From Clostridiales bacterium (GTDB taxonomy: Bacteria > Bacillota > Clostridia > Lachnospirales > Lachnospiraceae): DNA of 35,045 nt. Made by a program: the position numbers and the translations under genes. Location of the stretch: assembly GCA_012518885.1 (NCBI GenBank), contig JAAYRG010000042.1, positions 1 to 35,045 on the forward strand, written 5' to 3'. A model generated the notes under the pieces. The model saw only the letters and a list, made by a program, of their open reading frames with translations, had not been told where the DNA came from and made no database searches. Shown here one piece after another: positions 18,792 through 28,670 of this stretch. Positions within the stretch are counted from its first letter, which is position 1. Every line of letters begins with the position of its first letter.

Positions 18792-19193
18792 TTAGCTTTT
18801 TCGAATGAACTTAGTTCGACACTTTGGGCAGGTTATTTCTATTTTACCCTTTCCTTTTGGTACCCTAATCTTTTGTTTACAGGATGGACATTTAAAAATA
18901 CGATGAGTCTTTCTTTCTGCAAACCTTCTTTTATATACATTTAATGAACGTTTTATTATACTTGCATAATGGAGATACTTTTGATTTTCTTGATAGCGTT
19001 TACTAATATTCTTTGAGAACATACGAAAATAAGCATATATAACCATTAATAATCCTAGGGAATTTAATAGGAGTCCTCCAAAAAAATTTGAAATAATCAT
19101 CAAAATGATACCACCATAAGTTAAAAATTTCGAAAACTGGTCAACACCGTATCTTCCTTGCATAAACTGATAAAATCTGTCTCTTAACCTCAT
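18792..19193 (-). CDS. Small membrane protein with C-terminal zinc ribbon
   Basis: Two TM segments followed by FKCPSCKQKIRVPKGKGKIEITCPKCRTKF (CxxC...CxxC); 14 nt upstream of the DUF5685-like gene. Confidence 0.85.
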   Translation of the reverse strand: MRLRDRFYQFMQGRYGVDQFSKFLTYGGIILMIISNFFGGLLLNSLGLLMVIYAYFRMFSKNISKRYQENQKYLHYASIIKRSLNVYKRRFAERKTHRIFKCPSCKQKIRVPKGKGKIEITCPKCRTKFIRKS

Positions 19194-19468
19194 AAATTAC
19201 ATCTCCTAACATCTTTTAGTTACTTTAAGTCTATATATAAAGTAATTAATGATTATAATCGTACAAGTTATAAGGATTTAAGTCAATAGATTAACAAATG
19301 AACAAATTATAAATTTTATAAAGAAAAATATTTATTTTCGATATGGCACCTAGGTAAATTTGTTTTTACCAAAACATTGCATTTATTTTGATTAAATTTT
19401 ATAATCTATTTATAATAATTTTATTTTTATTTCAAAATTAACTATTACACAAAAAGGAGCTTGCATTC

Positions 19469-20611
19469 ATGATTTCAAACTTATTTATTATTATAGCAAT
19501 ACTACTTGTGCCACGCCTTATGGTATTACTATCAGCAAGATATAAGGTATTTGATTTGCTAGGCCCTGTCTTTTTATGTTATTTGCTCGGATTTTTATTT
19601 AGTTTTATTATTAAGGACACATCTATAGCAATGTCTATTTCAGAAATTCTTGTCCCTATTTCTATACCGCTAATTCTATTTAGTGCAGACTTAAAGTCAT
19701 ACAAAAAACTTGCTAAGCCAGTAACAAAGTCCTTTTTATTTCTAATTATATGTGTGCTTATTATATCTTCTTTAGGCTTTCTTATATTCAGGGCTTATGT
19801 ACCAGAAGCCAATAAGTTTAGTGGAATGATGGCTGGCCTATATACAGGTGGTACCCCTAATCTTATAGCAATAGCTATGGCCCTAGGCGTAGATGAAACA
19901 CAAATTGTAATTGCTAATACTGCTGACTTAATAGTAGGTGGAGTTTATTTCTTTTTACTCTTGTCAGTCGTACCACGAATTGCCCATAAATTCTTACCTA
20001 AAAATAATTACATAGATCCTTTGGATAGGTCCCTTCTTAAGGAACTTGAAAGCGAATTCTTACCAGGTAAGAGTTTCTTTTCCATAAAAGGAATCTTACA
20101 AAGAATGCCCTTACTTCTACTTTCCATTCTTTGTACTGGAGTATCAGTTTTATTCTCTTTACTACTAACAGACTCATTAGACGTTCTTATAATAATTCTA
20201 ATGGTTACTATTTTTGGTATTGGTTTTTCTTTTAATAAAAAGATTAGAGCAGTACCTAATTCATTTAATACTGGTCAGTATTTAATTTATATGTTTTCGT
20301 TTGCTATTGGCTTATCTTTTTCACTAGAACATGTTAACCTGCAAATACTGCCCTTATTGTCTTTTTTTGCCTTTGTTCAATATACTTCATTAATTTTGCA
20401 TTTTATCCTATGTAAGATTGCTAACATTGATGGTAACATATCAGTTATTACATCAACTGTAGGTATTTATGGCCCTGCCTTTGTAATTCCTGTTGCAAAT
20501 GCCCTAAAAGATAAGAATGTAATCCTTCCAGGAATTATATGCGGTATAGTAGGTTATGCAATAGGCAATTTCTTAGGCATAGGCCTAGCTCTCTTTTTAG
20601 GACTGTTATAA
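19469..20611 (+). CDS. DUF819 family integral membrane protein
   Basis: 380 aa multi-TM; GLYTGGTPNLIAIAMALG and ITSTVGIYGPAFVIPVANAL match the DUF819 pattern; RBS AAAAGGAG. Confidence 0.82.
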   Translation: MISNLFIIIAILLVPRLMVLLSARYKVFDLLGPVFLCYLLGFLFSFIIKDTSIAMSISEILVPISIPLILFSADLKSYKKLAKPVTKSFLFLIICVLIISSLGFLIFRAYVPEANKFSGMMAGLYTGGTPNLIAIAMALGVDETQIVIANTADLIVGGVYFFLLLSVVPRIAHKFLPKNNYIDPLDRSLLKELESEFLPGKSFFSIKGILQRMPLLLLSILCTGVSVLFSLLLTDSLDVLIIILMVTIFGIGFSFNKKIRAVPNSFNTGQYLIYMFSFAIGLSFSLEHVNLQILPLLSFFAFVQYTSLILHFILCKIANIDGNISVITSTVGIYGPAFVIPVANALKDKNVILPGIICGIVGYAIGNFLGIGLALFLGLL

Positions 20612-20644
20612 AATACATTATCAAATATTAGAAAGAGGTCTTTT

Positions 20645-21775
20645 ATGAAGTTAATTCAAGTTAATCCCCAAGATAAGCAAATACTTAAAGAATTTATTAG
20701 GCTTCCATATGAAATATACAAAAAGAGTCCATATTGGGTCCCTCCTCTAGAAAGGACTTTATCCCAAACTATCTCAAAGGGTACTTCAATGCAACTAAGT
20801 AGTGGTCCATACACCTTATTGATGGTCGAAGAAAAGGGTAAATATATGGGTAGAATTTTAGTTGGCGTTAATAGGGAGAAGAACTTGCAAAAGAATCAGA
20901 ATGAGGGCTATTTTTCACTATTTGAATGTGTAAACAATATCGAAATAGCAAGGCTACTTTTTGAAGGTGCCTTTAACTGGCTTGATAAGTATAAGGTTGA
21001 TATGGTCACAGGCCCAGTATCTCCTACTAATGGAGATGACTTTCGTGGCATATTACTAACAGGTTTTGATGAAATGCCTACTGTTAATACAACATATACC
21101 ATGGATTACTATAAGGACTTGTTTGACCAACTAGGTTTCGAAAAATACTTAGATTTCTATGCTTTTAAGATGAATTTCACTGAAGTAGAAACCACTCTTA
21201 GTAGAATTAAGAAACTAGTAGAATACGGAAAGAAGAAAACTAACCTATCAATAGACCCCCTAAATATGAAACATTTAGATATGGATGTAAGAGATGCTTA
21301 TGAGATATTTATAGGGGCCCAGCAAACCTTTTGGGACCACCTAGAAGTTCCAACCTATGATAAATTCTACGATGAGTTTATAAGCATTAAACCCTTACTT
21401 GACCCTAATTTAATACATATTGCTAGAATAAATGGTGTGCCTGCCGGTTTTATAGCTGGCCTACCAGATTATAATCAGGTTTTATACCATTTGAAGGGTA
21501 AATTAAATCCTAGGTCCCTTATTAAATTTTTGTATTATAAGAAAAAGATTACAAGAGCAAGGATGTTTATGCAGTTTGTCATCCCCAAACATCAAAAGTC
21601 TGTTGTAACACCAGGCCTATATGCCTCCTTCTATGAAGGCTTTAAAAGTGGTGGCTATAAGGATATTGAAGCATCTACTATTGCAGAATTTAATATAGAC
21701 TCTCTTAACTCTGCTAAAGGAGTCGGTTTTGAGACATCAAGAATTTACCGAATATATCAGAAAAAACTAGTGTAA
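20645..21775 (+). CDS. GNAT-like acyltransferase-fold protein (~375 aa, uncharacterised)
   Basis: MKLIQVNPQDKQILKEFIRLPYEIYKKSPYWVPPLERTLSQ opening and PVSPTNGDDFRGILLTGFD; RBS AAAGAGG. Confidence 0.7.
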   Translation: MKLIQVNPQDKQILKEFIRLPYEIYKKSPYWVPPLERTLSQTISKGTSMQLSSGPYTLLMVEEKGKYMGRILVGVNREKNLQKNQNEGYFSLFECVNNIEIARLLFEGAFNWLDKYKVDMVTGPVSPTNGDDFRGILLTGFDEMPTVNTTYTMDYYKDLFDQLGFEKYLDFYAFKMNFTEVETTLSRIKKLVEYGKKKTNLSIDPLNMKHLDMDVRDAYEIFIGAQQTFWDHLEVPTYDKFYDEFISIKPLLDPNLIHIARINGVPAGFIAGLPDYNQVLYHLKGKLNPRSLIKFLYYKKKITRARMFMQFVIPKHQKSVVTPGLYASFYEGFKSGGYKDIEASTIAEFNIDSLNSAKGVGFETSRIYRIYQKKLV

Positions 21776-21850
21776 CTAAATTTAGTAAGACCATAAATAA
21801 GAGCTGGTTAAATTAGCTTTGTAGCTTTTAATATCTTTCTATTAATCAAA

Positions 21851-21899
21851 AAAGTGTATGTCACCCAAGGCAATAATCACCTTTGGTGGCATACACTTT
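21851..21899. terminator. Bidirectional terminator
   Basis: AAAGTGTATGTCACCCAAGG / CCTTTGGTGGCATACACTTT, 20-bp arms with two mismatches, between convergent genes. Confidence 0.82.
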
Positions 21900-21916
21900 A
21901 ATTTTACTAAAAACTT

Positions 21917-22399
21917 CTAGTCCTGGCTTGAATCTTTAGTTTCTGAACCTGTATCTATAGTAATATAGGTACGTCCATTACTTTCTTCTTTCCCATTATC
22001 CTTGTAAATCTTGTACTTATTAGCCGCATCATCTGAATTACCATCATCATATGATTCGTATTCTACATCAGAATCGTTATACCATGTGTCATGGTCATCT
22101 TCTTTTGTATATTTTCTTGTCTTTTGCTTTATTACTTCACTTATATCTTCAAAGACTTCTTTGCTTGATTCTACGAAGTCATCCACAACCTCCACTGAGT
22201 CTTCTGCAATTTTACTAGTAGCCTTTTTAATCTTTTGTCCTAACTCCTTGCCGCTAGCAACGACTTTCTCTTTTTCCTCAGGCTTGTCATCTATTTTTTC
22301 TGCTATTGTCCCAACAAGGTCAGCCCCAAGTTCAACTCCAACCTTAGCAATAGTACCACCGACCTTTATTGTCTTCTTAACTATATCACTAACTTTCAA
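21917..22399 (-). CDS. Hypothetical acidic, low-complexity protein
   Basis: About 160 aa, charged/helical then D/S/Y-rich tail. A TTG start at 22399 preceded by AAAGAGGTG is better supported than the ATG at 22417. Confidence 0.55.
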   Translation of the reverse strand: MKVSDIVKKTIKVGGTIAKVGVELGADLVGTIAEKIDDKPEEKEKVVASGKELGQKIKKATSKIAEDSVEVVDDFVESSKEVFEDISEVIKQKTRKYTKEDDHDTWYNDSDVEYESYDDGNSDDAANKYKIYKDNGKEESNGRTYITIDTGSETKDSSQD

Positions 22400-22477
22400 A
22401 CCTAACACCTCTTTCATGTATTATTGTATTCTTATATAGTTACTTCAGTATTAATAGTATAATTTATATTTTAAATA

Positions 22478-25147
22478 TTATCTACCAGTTTTCTTTCTTT
22501 CACTTAATACTATAATAATAAAGCAAGCAAGGCTAAATGCTGAAACTCCTATCCCAACTCTTAAGCCTTGGGGTGTATACGATAAGTCTATAGTATGGTC
22601 CCCAGCAGTTAATGGTATAGCAATTAAGGCTTCTTTAAAGGCTACTGGCTCTACCTTTTTGCCATCAACCATAACGGTCCATCCTTTGTCAAAAGGAATA
22701 GAGGTATACATTAGGCCATCTTCATTAGTAGTTATACTTCCCCTTATATATGAATCCTCTAAAATCTCAATGTCAAATGTATGACTATTTAATGTATGGT
22801 ATAGTTCTACAAAAACATCCTCATTAAAGTTATAGGCGTAAAGGTTTAAATCCTGTGAACTTTCAGGTGAAGAAATATGAATATAATTACCTAGTTCTAG
22901 TTTTCCTAAATTGAGAATATGTTCTCTCTTATAGTCATCATACGTCCTAGTCTCTAATTCAATCCCATTTACATCAGTAATCTGGAAGCTAAGGCTTTCA
23001 ACATCACTAGTTTTCACAAATATATAAATATCCTTGTAATCTTCCGCCTTAAGAGTTACAGAAGTTCCATTATTAATTACAGGTACTTCTGTGAATATAT
23101 CTTCTCCTACTAGGTTACTAGCAAAATCATTTTGCACCCTAAAGGGATTAGATGAGAAAGTATCCCACCTTGAATCAAAGTCCATTGGCAACATGAAACC
23201 AAGGGGTAGGGTATAGTTATTTCTATAGAGTTCTTCTCCTTCAGATACATGAATAAGGGATGTAAGCCTTGAATCTGTAAAAGGTGAATCGGTCCCTTCC
23301 TTGCCTAACATGTATTTAACCGAAAACAAGGATGCCGTTAAAGGAGTTTGTCCATAGAAGGAAGAAGCATTCATTGAATTCTCAAATCCAAGGATATCGA
23401 GGTAATCATTAAGCTTTTCACTTGATGTAGATGAGAATATTGACGCCCCCTTATAACCATGCCAAGCGGCATCATTTTTGGTTCTTCTTTTATATTTTTC
23501 TATTCTATAAAAGGAATCATCATCTTCTTCTACTATTTCAAGTAGATTACCTATATTCTCGTTATCATCAAGATAGTAGGTTCTTGATGTAACACTAAGT
23601 CCAGTAGTTCCAAAGTTAATAAGAACCTCTGCAGTTGCAATAATTATAAACAAAATAGCTACAATAGTTTTCTTAAATACTACATAATCGTATTCTTGGG
23701 TATAATATATAATTTTATTTTTCAACTCAATGACTGCTACTTCTTCTAACCCATTAGTTTCTTCTATTAAAGCTCTATTTTTTAATCTTAGAAGATTATC
23801 TTCTTCCTCTTGTATTCCCCTGTATACTTGTAAAAACACCAAATATATAGCTAAAAACAAGATACTAATATAGACAACCTCATATTCAAATGTTATCCCG
23901 ACCAAAAAGTGTTCATAGGATAAAAATAGTAAAAGAACACAAGCAAAAACCCCATATATTTGCTTTTTCTTAAAGTCTTTTAGATTTATTAAGGCTTCAT
24001 AAGCCATCGTTAAAAGTAAAAAAATGAATATAAAAGACTGACGAGCTGGTAGGCTGTTAGGAAAATGAAAGCCATGCCAAATATAATTAAGGATATTAAA
24101 ATTGAAACTTATCAGGAAAAATACAGCTAATAAGGTCTTTCCTACCTTTTCTTTGGTATTCTTACTTGGTCTTATCATATATAGGGGTAAAAGAATATAA
24201 ATAAGGATTGTACTATATATGTTAGGATCATTTGCTGTTGTCTCAGATACTTCAACATTCATTAGGCCCCTTGATAAAATCTCATATATTGAAAAGTACT
24301 TGTTTATGGTATCTGGGAAGTTAATATCACCTGAGGCAGATGCCTTTAGGGCGAAATACTCAGGTATAATCAAAAATGCCGCAAACATTCCTGCAAGTAA
24401 AGAAAATCCTGCGAATCTGATTAGTCTAGACTTAAAGTAGGTTAAGTCCTTTTCACAATTATTAGTAAATAACAATACTAAAAAGTAAAAAACAAGATAT
24501 ATGCAAATCATATATGCTATATAATAATTAGATACAATTGCTATTCCAAGGGCTATACAATATAAGTAGCCCTTCCCTTCCTTTACTAATCTTTCTAGTC
24601 CTAGGACTATTAAAGGAAGTAGCATAACACAGTCTAACCACATTATATTCCAAGCAAATGCTGCAATATATGACGAAAGGGCATAGAAGAAGGATATGGC
24701 TATAACAGCCAAATCACTCCTTTTATACCTCTGCCTCAAGTAATAAGTACAGGTTAGACTTGATAGGGCAAGCTTAAAAATTATTATTATGTTCATAACT
24801 TCTATTAGGTGATTCCTATTTATTAAAACTAGAAACCAGTTAATAGGGCTAGCAAGGTAATAGGCATATAAACCAATAAAATTAGTCCCAAGTCCTATAT
24901 TCCATGAATAAGTAAGACTTCCCCCACTAGTAAGTTTATTATATAGCTCAGAGAAGAAGGGGGCATATTGGTGATACATATCTCTTGCTAGATACATCCT
25001 GTCACCAAAAGGATGGACTCCCTTTATAATATAAAGACATAGCAATATAAATATTGGTAAAAAGAAAGACCATAGATAAATATACCTTTTTCTTGAAATA
25101 AACTCTTTCTTAAAATCCCTTATGAATTCGAATATTTTACTCACCAT
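22478..25147 (-). CDS. YfhO family membrane protein (GT-C type glycosyltransferase)
   Basis: 889 aa; RDMYHQYAPFFSELYNKLTSGGSLTYSWNIGLGTNFIG, AFAWNIMWLDCVMLLPLIVLGLERL; C-terminal YTSIPFDKGWTVMVDGKKVE...SYTPQGLRVG. Confidence 0.93.
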   Translation of the reverse strand: MVSKIFEFIRDFKKEFISRKRYIYLWSFFLPIFILLCLYIIKGVHPFGDRMYLARDMYHQYAPFFSELYNKLTSGGSLTYSWNIGLGTNFIGLYAYYLASPINWFLVLINRNHLIEVMNIIIIFKLALSSLTCTYYLRQRYKRSDLAVIAISFFYALSSYIAAFAWNIMWLDCVMLLPLIVLGLERLVKEGKGYLYCIALGIAIVSNYYIAYMICIYLVFYFLVLLFTNNCEKDLTYFKSRLIRFAGFSLLAGMFAAFLIIPEYFALKASASGDINFPDTINKYFSIYEILSRGLMNVEVSETTANDPNIYSTILIYILLPLYMIRPSKNTKEKVGKTLLAVFFLISFNFNILNYIWHGFHFPNSLPARQSFIFIFLLLTMAYEALINLKDFKKKQIYGVFACVLLLFLSYEHFLVGITFEYEVVYISILFLAIYLVFLQVYRGIQEEEDNLLRLKNRALIEETNGLEEVAVIELKNKIIYYTQEYDYVVFKKTIVAILFIIIATAEVLINFGTTGLSVTSRTYYLDDNENIGNLLEIVEEDDDSFYRIEKYKRRTKNDAAWHGYKGASIFSSTSSEKLNDYLDILGFENSMNASSFYGQTPLTASLFSVKYMLGKEGTDSPFTDSRLTSLIHVSEGEELYRNNYTLPLGFMLPMDFDSRWDTFSSNPFRVQNDFASNLVGEDIFTEVPVINNGTSVTLKAEDYKDIYIFVKTSDVESLSFQITDVNGIELETRTYDDYKREHILNLGKLELGNYIHISSPESSQDLNLYAYNFNEDVFVELYHTLNSHTFDIEILEDSYIRGSITTNEDGLMYTSIPFDKGWTVMVDGKKVEPVAFKEALIAIPLTAGDHTIDLSYTPQGLRVGIGVSAFSLACFIIIVLSERKKTGR

Positions 25148-25212
25148 TGTAAATACAACCTCGTTTTATTTTTATACTCCTACCATTCCATAAATATACT
25201 CTAATTATAATT

Positions 25213-26175
25213 TTACTTTTTTCCTTCTTTTTCTCTTACTTGGTCAGCATCTATGTTGGTTTGCTTTAGGAGATAAATTGGCCTGTCCTTTGATTCCATA
25301 TATATTTGTCCAATATATTCCCCAATAATACCAAGAGAAAGTTCAACTATTCCACCAAGAAATAAAACTGCAGACAATAATGTAACATATCCTGGTACTT
25401 CAATCCCATAAATAAAAGTCTTTATTAGAGTAATGGCAATATAAACAAAGGCAAAAAGAGATATAATAAAGCCCATACCCGTAACAACCCTTAGAGGAAC
25501 AATTGAAAATGCTGTAATGCCACCCATACCATACTTAAGCAAGCCCCAAAAACTCCACTTAGTTTCTCCCATGGTACGGTCAACATCATCATATGGTATC
25601 CACTTAGTATTAAAACCAACCCATTCAAAAATACCCTTAGAAAATCTTTGAACTTCAGATAGTTCTAGAACTGCATCCACCATCTGCCTAGACATGATCC
25701 TGTAATCAACTGCCCCTTGAACAAGTTCTAAGTTAGTTAGCTTATTACTTATCTTATAATAAGCCTTGGAAAAGAAATTACGTAGGGGTTCATTATCCTC
25801 TCTTTTAATTCTCCTTGCAGCACAACAATCATAACCATTTTCTATTTCTTTTATCATTTTGTGAATTAGATAAGGAGGGTGTTGTAAGTCAGCATCCATA
25901 ACAATTACATAATCACCGCTAGAGTACCTTAGACCAGCATACATACCTGCCTCTTTACCAAAGTTCCTTGAAAAAGATATGTACTTAACTGCCTCATCTT
26001 CCCTAGCCATCTCTTTAATATAATCTAATGTTTTGTCCTTACTACCGTCATCAATAAAAATAAACCTAAAGATACAATCTACAATATTACCTATAACCTT
26101 TTTGGTTTCCCCATAAAAAGTCCTAATTACTTCTTCCTCATTATAGCAAGGTACTACTATATCAATTGTCTTCAT
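25213..26175 (-). CDS. Family 2 glycosyltransferase (polyprenyl-phosphate sugar transferase, CsbB/GtrB-like)
   Basis: VVPCYNEEEVIRTFY, FIDDGSKDKTL, VMDADLQHPP; two C-terminal TM segments. Confidence 0.93.
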   Translation of the reverse strand: MKTIDIVVPCYNEEEVIRTFYGETKKVIGNIVDCIFRFIFIDDGSKDKTLDYIKEMAREDEAVKYISFSRNFGKEAGMYAGLRYSSGDYVIVMDADLQHPPYLIHKMIKEIENGYDCCAARRIKREDNEPLRNFFSKAYYKISNKLTNLELVQGAVDYRIMSRQMVDAVLELSEVQRFSKGIFEWVGFNTKWIPYDDVDRTMGETKWSFWGLLKYGMGGITAFSIVPLRVVTGMGFIISLFAFVYIAITLIKTFIYGIEVPGYVTLLSAVLFLGGIVELSLGIIGEYIGQIYMESKDRPIYLLKQTNIDADQVREKEGKK

Positions 26176-26215
26176 GGTAATCCCTCCTTTCTAAATGTAA
26201 TATTAGATATTTCTC

Positions 26216-27409
26216 CTATTCATTTAGAGACTCACTAAATTTAATAATTTTCTCCATTACTCTTTCTTTTTCTTCACCTTCTAAGATAGTAGGTTGATAG
26301 TTGTTCCTATCCTTAACAGACGATATAGATGCTGGAATAGTTTCATTTTCTTCAGAAATAAGCTCCCCATTCTTAAAATTAAACTTATGTACGTAAATCA
26401 TAGTATCTTTATCAGATGGGTTTTTGTTACCACCAAAGCAGAAGTTACCAAGGCTATAAACAATATTCTTGCCCTTATATTCTTCTATTCCCTGTAAAAC
26501 ATGAGGATGACTTCCTAGTACAAGGTCTGCTCCCTCATCAATTGTAAAACGTCCTATATTCTTTTGGGCTGAGTTAGGATAGTTGTCTCTTTCTATCCCC
26601 CAGTGATACATGGCTATGATAATATCTGCCCCTTCATCCTTTAACTCCTTTATAGCAGTTCTAATATCTTCCTTGATTTCATCAGATTCATACCATGGAG
26701 TTAAACCAAAGACACCTACCTTAATGCCACGTACATCTTTTATATACCTATTCTTATAACCAAAATACCCTATTCCTGCCTCTTCTAGAGTTGCTATGGT
26801 ATCTTTATATCCTTGGTCTAAATAATCCCTACTGTGGTTATTTGCTAAGCTTACAGCTTCTATATTACCTTGTTTTAATATTTCTACATAAGAAGGGTCT
26901 GCCTTAAACCTAAACTTTTTATCTGCCTTCTTAGTAGCAGTTGTAAGAGTTGTCTCTAAGTTTACTATTGTAATATCATCTTCTTCAAAGATATGTTTTA
27001 CATTTCTAAAGAAGTAACCATAATCCTTATTTTGTACTTCAAATTCATGGTCAAATGACCTTTGGTAGCCATAATCTTCATCCCTGCCAAGAGTTACATC
27101 CCCTGCTGCACTTATTATAATAGTGTCATAGACATCTTCTTCAGTCTCAGGCTCAGTTTCTTCTTCTGTTTCAGGTTCTGTTTCAATCTCGGTCTCTTCC
27201 TCAGTTTCTTCTTCTGTTTCTAGGCTTGTATCTTCTTGTGTTTCATTAACTTGTCCAACTTCCGTAGAGTCATTCTTTCCTAGTAAGTTTTTTGCAAAAG
27301 ACTCTATGCTAATATTCTTAGTTGTAAAAACAACTGCTATGATAGCTACAATAAGAGCAAAAAGTCCAACATTTAGTAATATAAAATACTTTTTCCTATT
27401 TTTTTTCAT
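26216..27409 (-). CDS. CapA/PgsA-like family protein
   Basis: IIISAAGDVTLGRDEDYG, NLETTLTT, ANNHSRDYLDQG, MYHWGIE, GSHPHVLQGIE motifs; N-terminal TM and Glu/Thr repeat linker. Confidence 0.92.
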   Translation of the reverse strand: MKKNRKKYFILLNVGLFALIVAIIAVVFTTKNISIESFAKNLLGKNDSTEVGQVNETQEDTSLETEEETEEETEIETEPETEEETEPETEEDVYDTIIISAAGDVTLGRDEDYGYQRSFDHEFEVQNKDYGYFFRNVKHIFEEDDITIVNLETTLTTATKKADKKFRFKADPSYVEILKQGNIEAVSLANNHSRDYLDQGYKDTIATLEEAGIGYFGYKNRYIKDVRGIKVGVFGLTPWYESDEIKEDIRTAIKELKDEGADIIIAMYHWGIERDNYPNSAQKNIGRFTIDEGADLVLGSHPHVLQGIEEYKGKNIVYSLGNFCFGGNKNPSDKDTMIYVHKFNFKNGELISEENETIPASISSVKDRNNYQPTILEGEEKERVMEKIIKFSESLNE

Positions 27410-27467
27410 CTTTAGTGCCTCCGTACCTTTACATTTATCTATTTGTAATTAGTTCTACATAATAACC

Positions 27468-28535
27468 CTAGTCATAGTCTGCTATAATTTTTTCATATAA
27501 TTGGTCAACCTTTTTAAAGTCCATAGCCTTAATATATATTTTTTCTAAAATCTCATGCTTATCCTTGGCTTCTTTAAACTTGCTCATGCCTTCACTAGTT
27601 AGGGAATCAAATAGTTCTTTATTCTTATTTAATTCAAGCTTCTTATCTTCTAGGTCCCTAATATCTGTCTCTTCATAAAGTAGGTATGATTTATTACTAG
27701 TTTGACTTTCTTCATTCTTAGAAATTAACATAAGATTAAGCTCTTTTATATAAATATGCTGTAATATATCAGGAAGTAGCGGATGATAATAACCTTCTAT
27801 ATCAAAGCCCCTGATGGTTAAGCTTGCAACTATAGTTTCAAGTAGGTCTCCTATATCTTTACAATTAGGAGAGATAAGCTCCCATACCTCCTTATTCTTA
27901 CATAAGCTATCTATATATGAATAATAGCCGTTTGGCGTATATGAATCAGAAAACATCTTTCTTAATTTACCAGCCTTATCATTAGGCTTAAAATTAGAAA
28001 TAACTTCATCAATATCAGAGATTAGACGTCTTTTAATTATACACCTTTTTTTGGTATTTGTTAATAGAGAGTATGTCTTAACTTCTTCTTCTAATAATTT
28101 GCCAGCCATGTTCAAATATCGGTAGCCACTTTGATAAAGCATTGATTTTTCTTGACTTACTTCAATTATCCTATTACGATAATCCATCAAATAATCCCTG
28201 TTTAAATACTTACCAAAGTCTAGTATCTCTTCTACCAAGCAAGGTAATTTGGGTTCTATTACATGTGGGGCAGTTCCATCAACTATCATAAACCTATAAT
28301 CTGGTATATGGACTCCATCAAGACTATTATAATCCGTAGAACAGTGTATATACTCAACAAATAACCCCTTTTTATTAAAATGGCTGGCCACCTTTTTCAT
28401 AAATGAACTTTTACCAACACCGGGGCCACCCTTTAGTATATAGATCCTATCCGCATCATTCGGGTTAATTATATGATCAAAATAGCTATAAAATCCAACT
28501 GCTGAATTAGTTCCAGCAAAAAAATGTTTTTCCAT
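27468..28535 (-). CDS. PRK06851-like P-loop NTPase family protein
   Basis: MEKHFFAGTNSAVGFYSYFDHIINPNDADRIYILKGGPGVGKSSFMKKVASHF (Walker A). Start set at MEKHFF (28535) after GGAGGGAAATGT. Confidence 0.78.
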   Translation of the reverse strand: MEKHFFAGTNSAVGFYSYFDHIINPNDADRIYILKGGPGVGKSSFMKKVASHFNKKGLFVEYIHCSTDYNSLDGVHIPDYRFMIVDGTAPHVIEPKLPCLVEEILDFGKYLNRDYLMDYRNRIIEVSQEKSMLYQSGYRYLNMAGKLLEEEVKTYSLLTNTKKRCIIKRRLISDIDEVISNFKPNDKAGKLRKMFSDSYTPNGYYSYIDSLCKNKEVWELISPNCKDIGDLLETIVASLTIRGFDIEGYYHPLLPDILQHIYIKELNLMLISKNEESQTSNKSYLLYEETDIRDLEDKKLELNKNKELFDSLTSEGMSKFKEAKDKHEILEKIYIKAMDFKKVDQLYEKIIADYD

Positions 28536-28586
28536 ACATTTCCCTCCATTCATATATTCACTACTTATATTCTACCCCATTAAAAG

Positions 28587-28628
28587 AATAATGGCTAAAT
28601 AAATATAAAATACTTATTTGCCATTATT
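28587..28628 (-). terminator. Terminator hairpin downstream of the ABC exporter operon
   Basis: AATAATGGC(T)AAATAA / TTATTTGCCATTATT. Confidence 0.65.
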
Positions 28629-28670
28629 ATATGTAAAGAAAAAATAATAATTAAAATTCCTTATCACTAT

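Noticed and set aside
22011-22439. 142-aa Ser/Thr-rich plus-strand ORF
   Set aside because: Antisense to the acidic hypothetical protein; composition is what the opposite frame would give.
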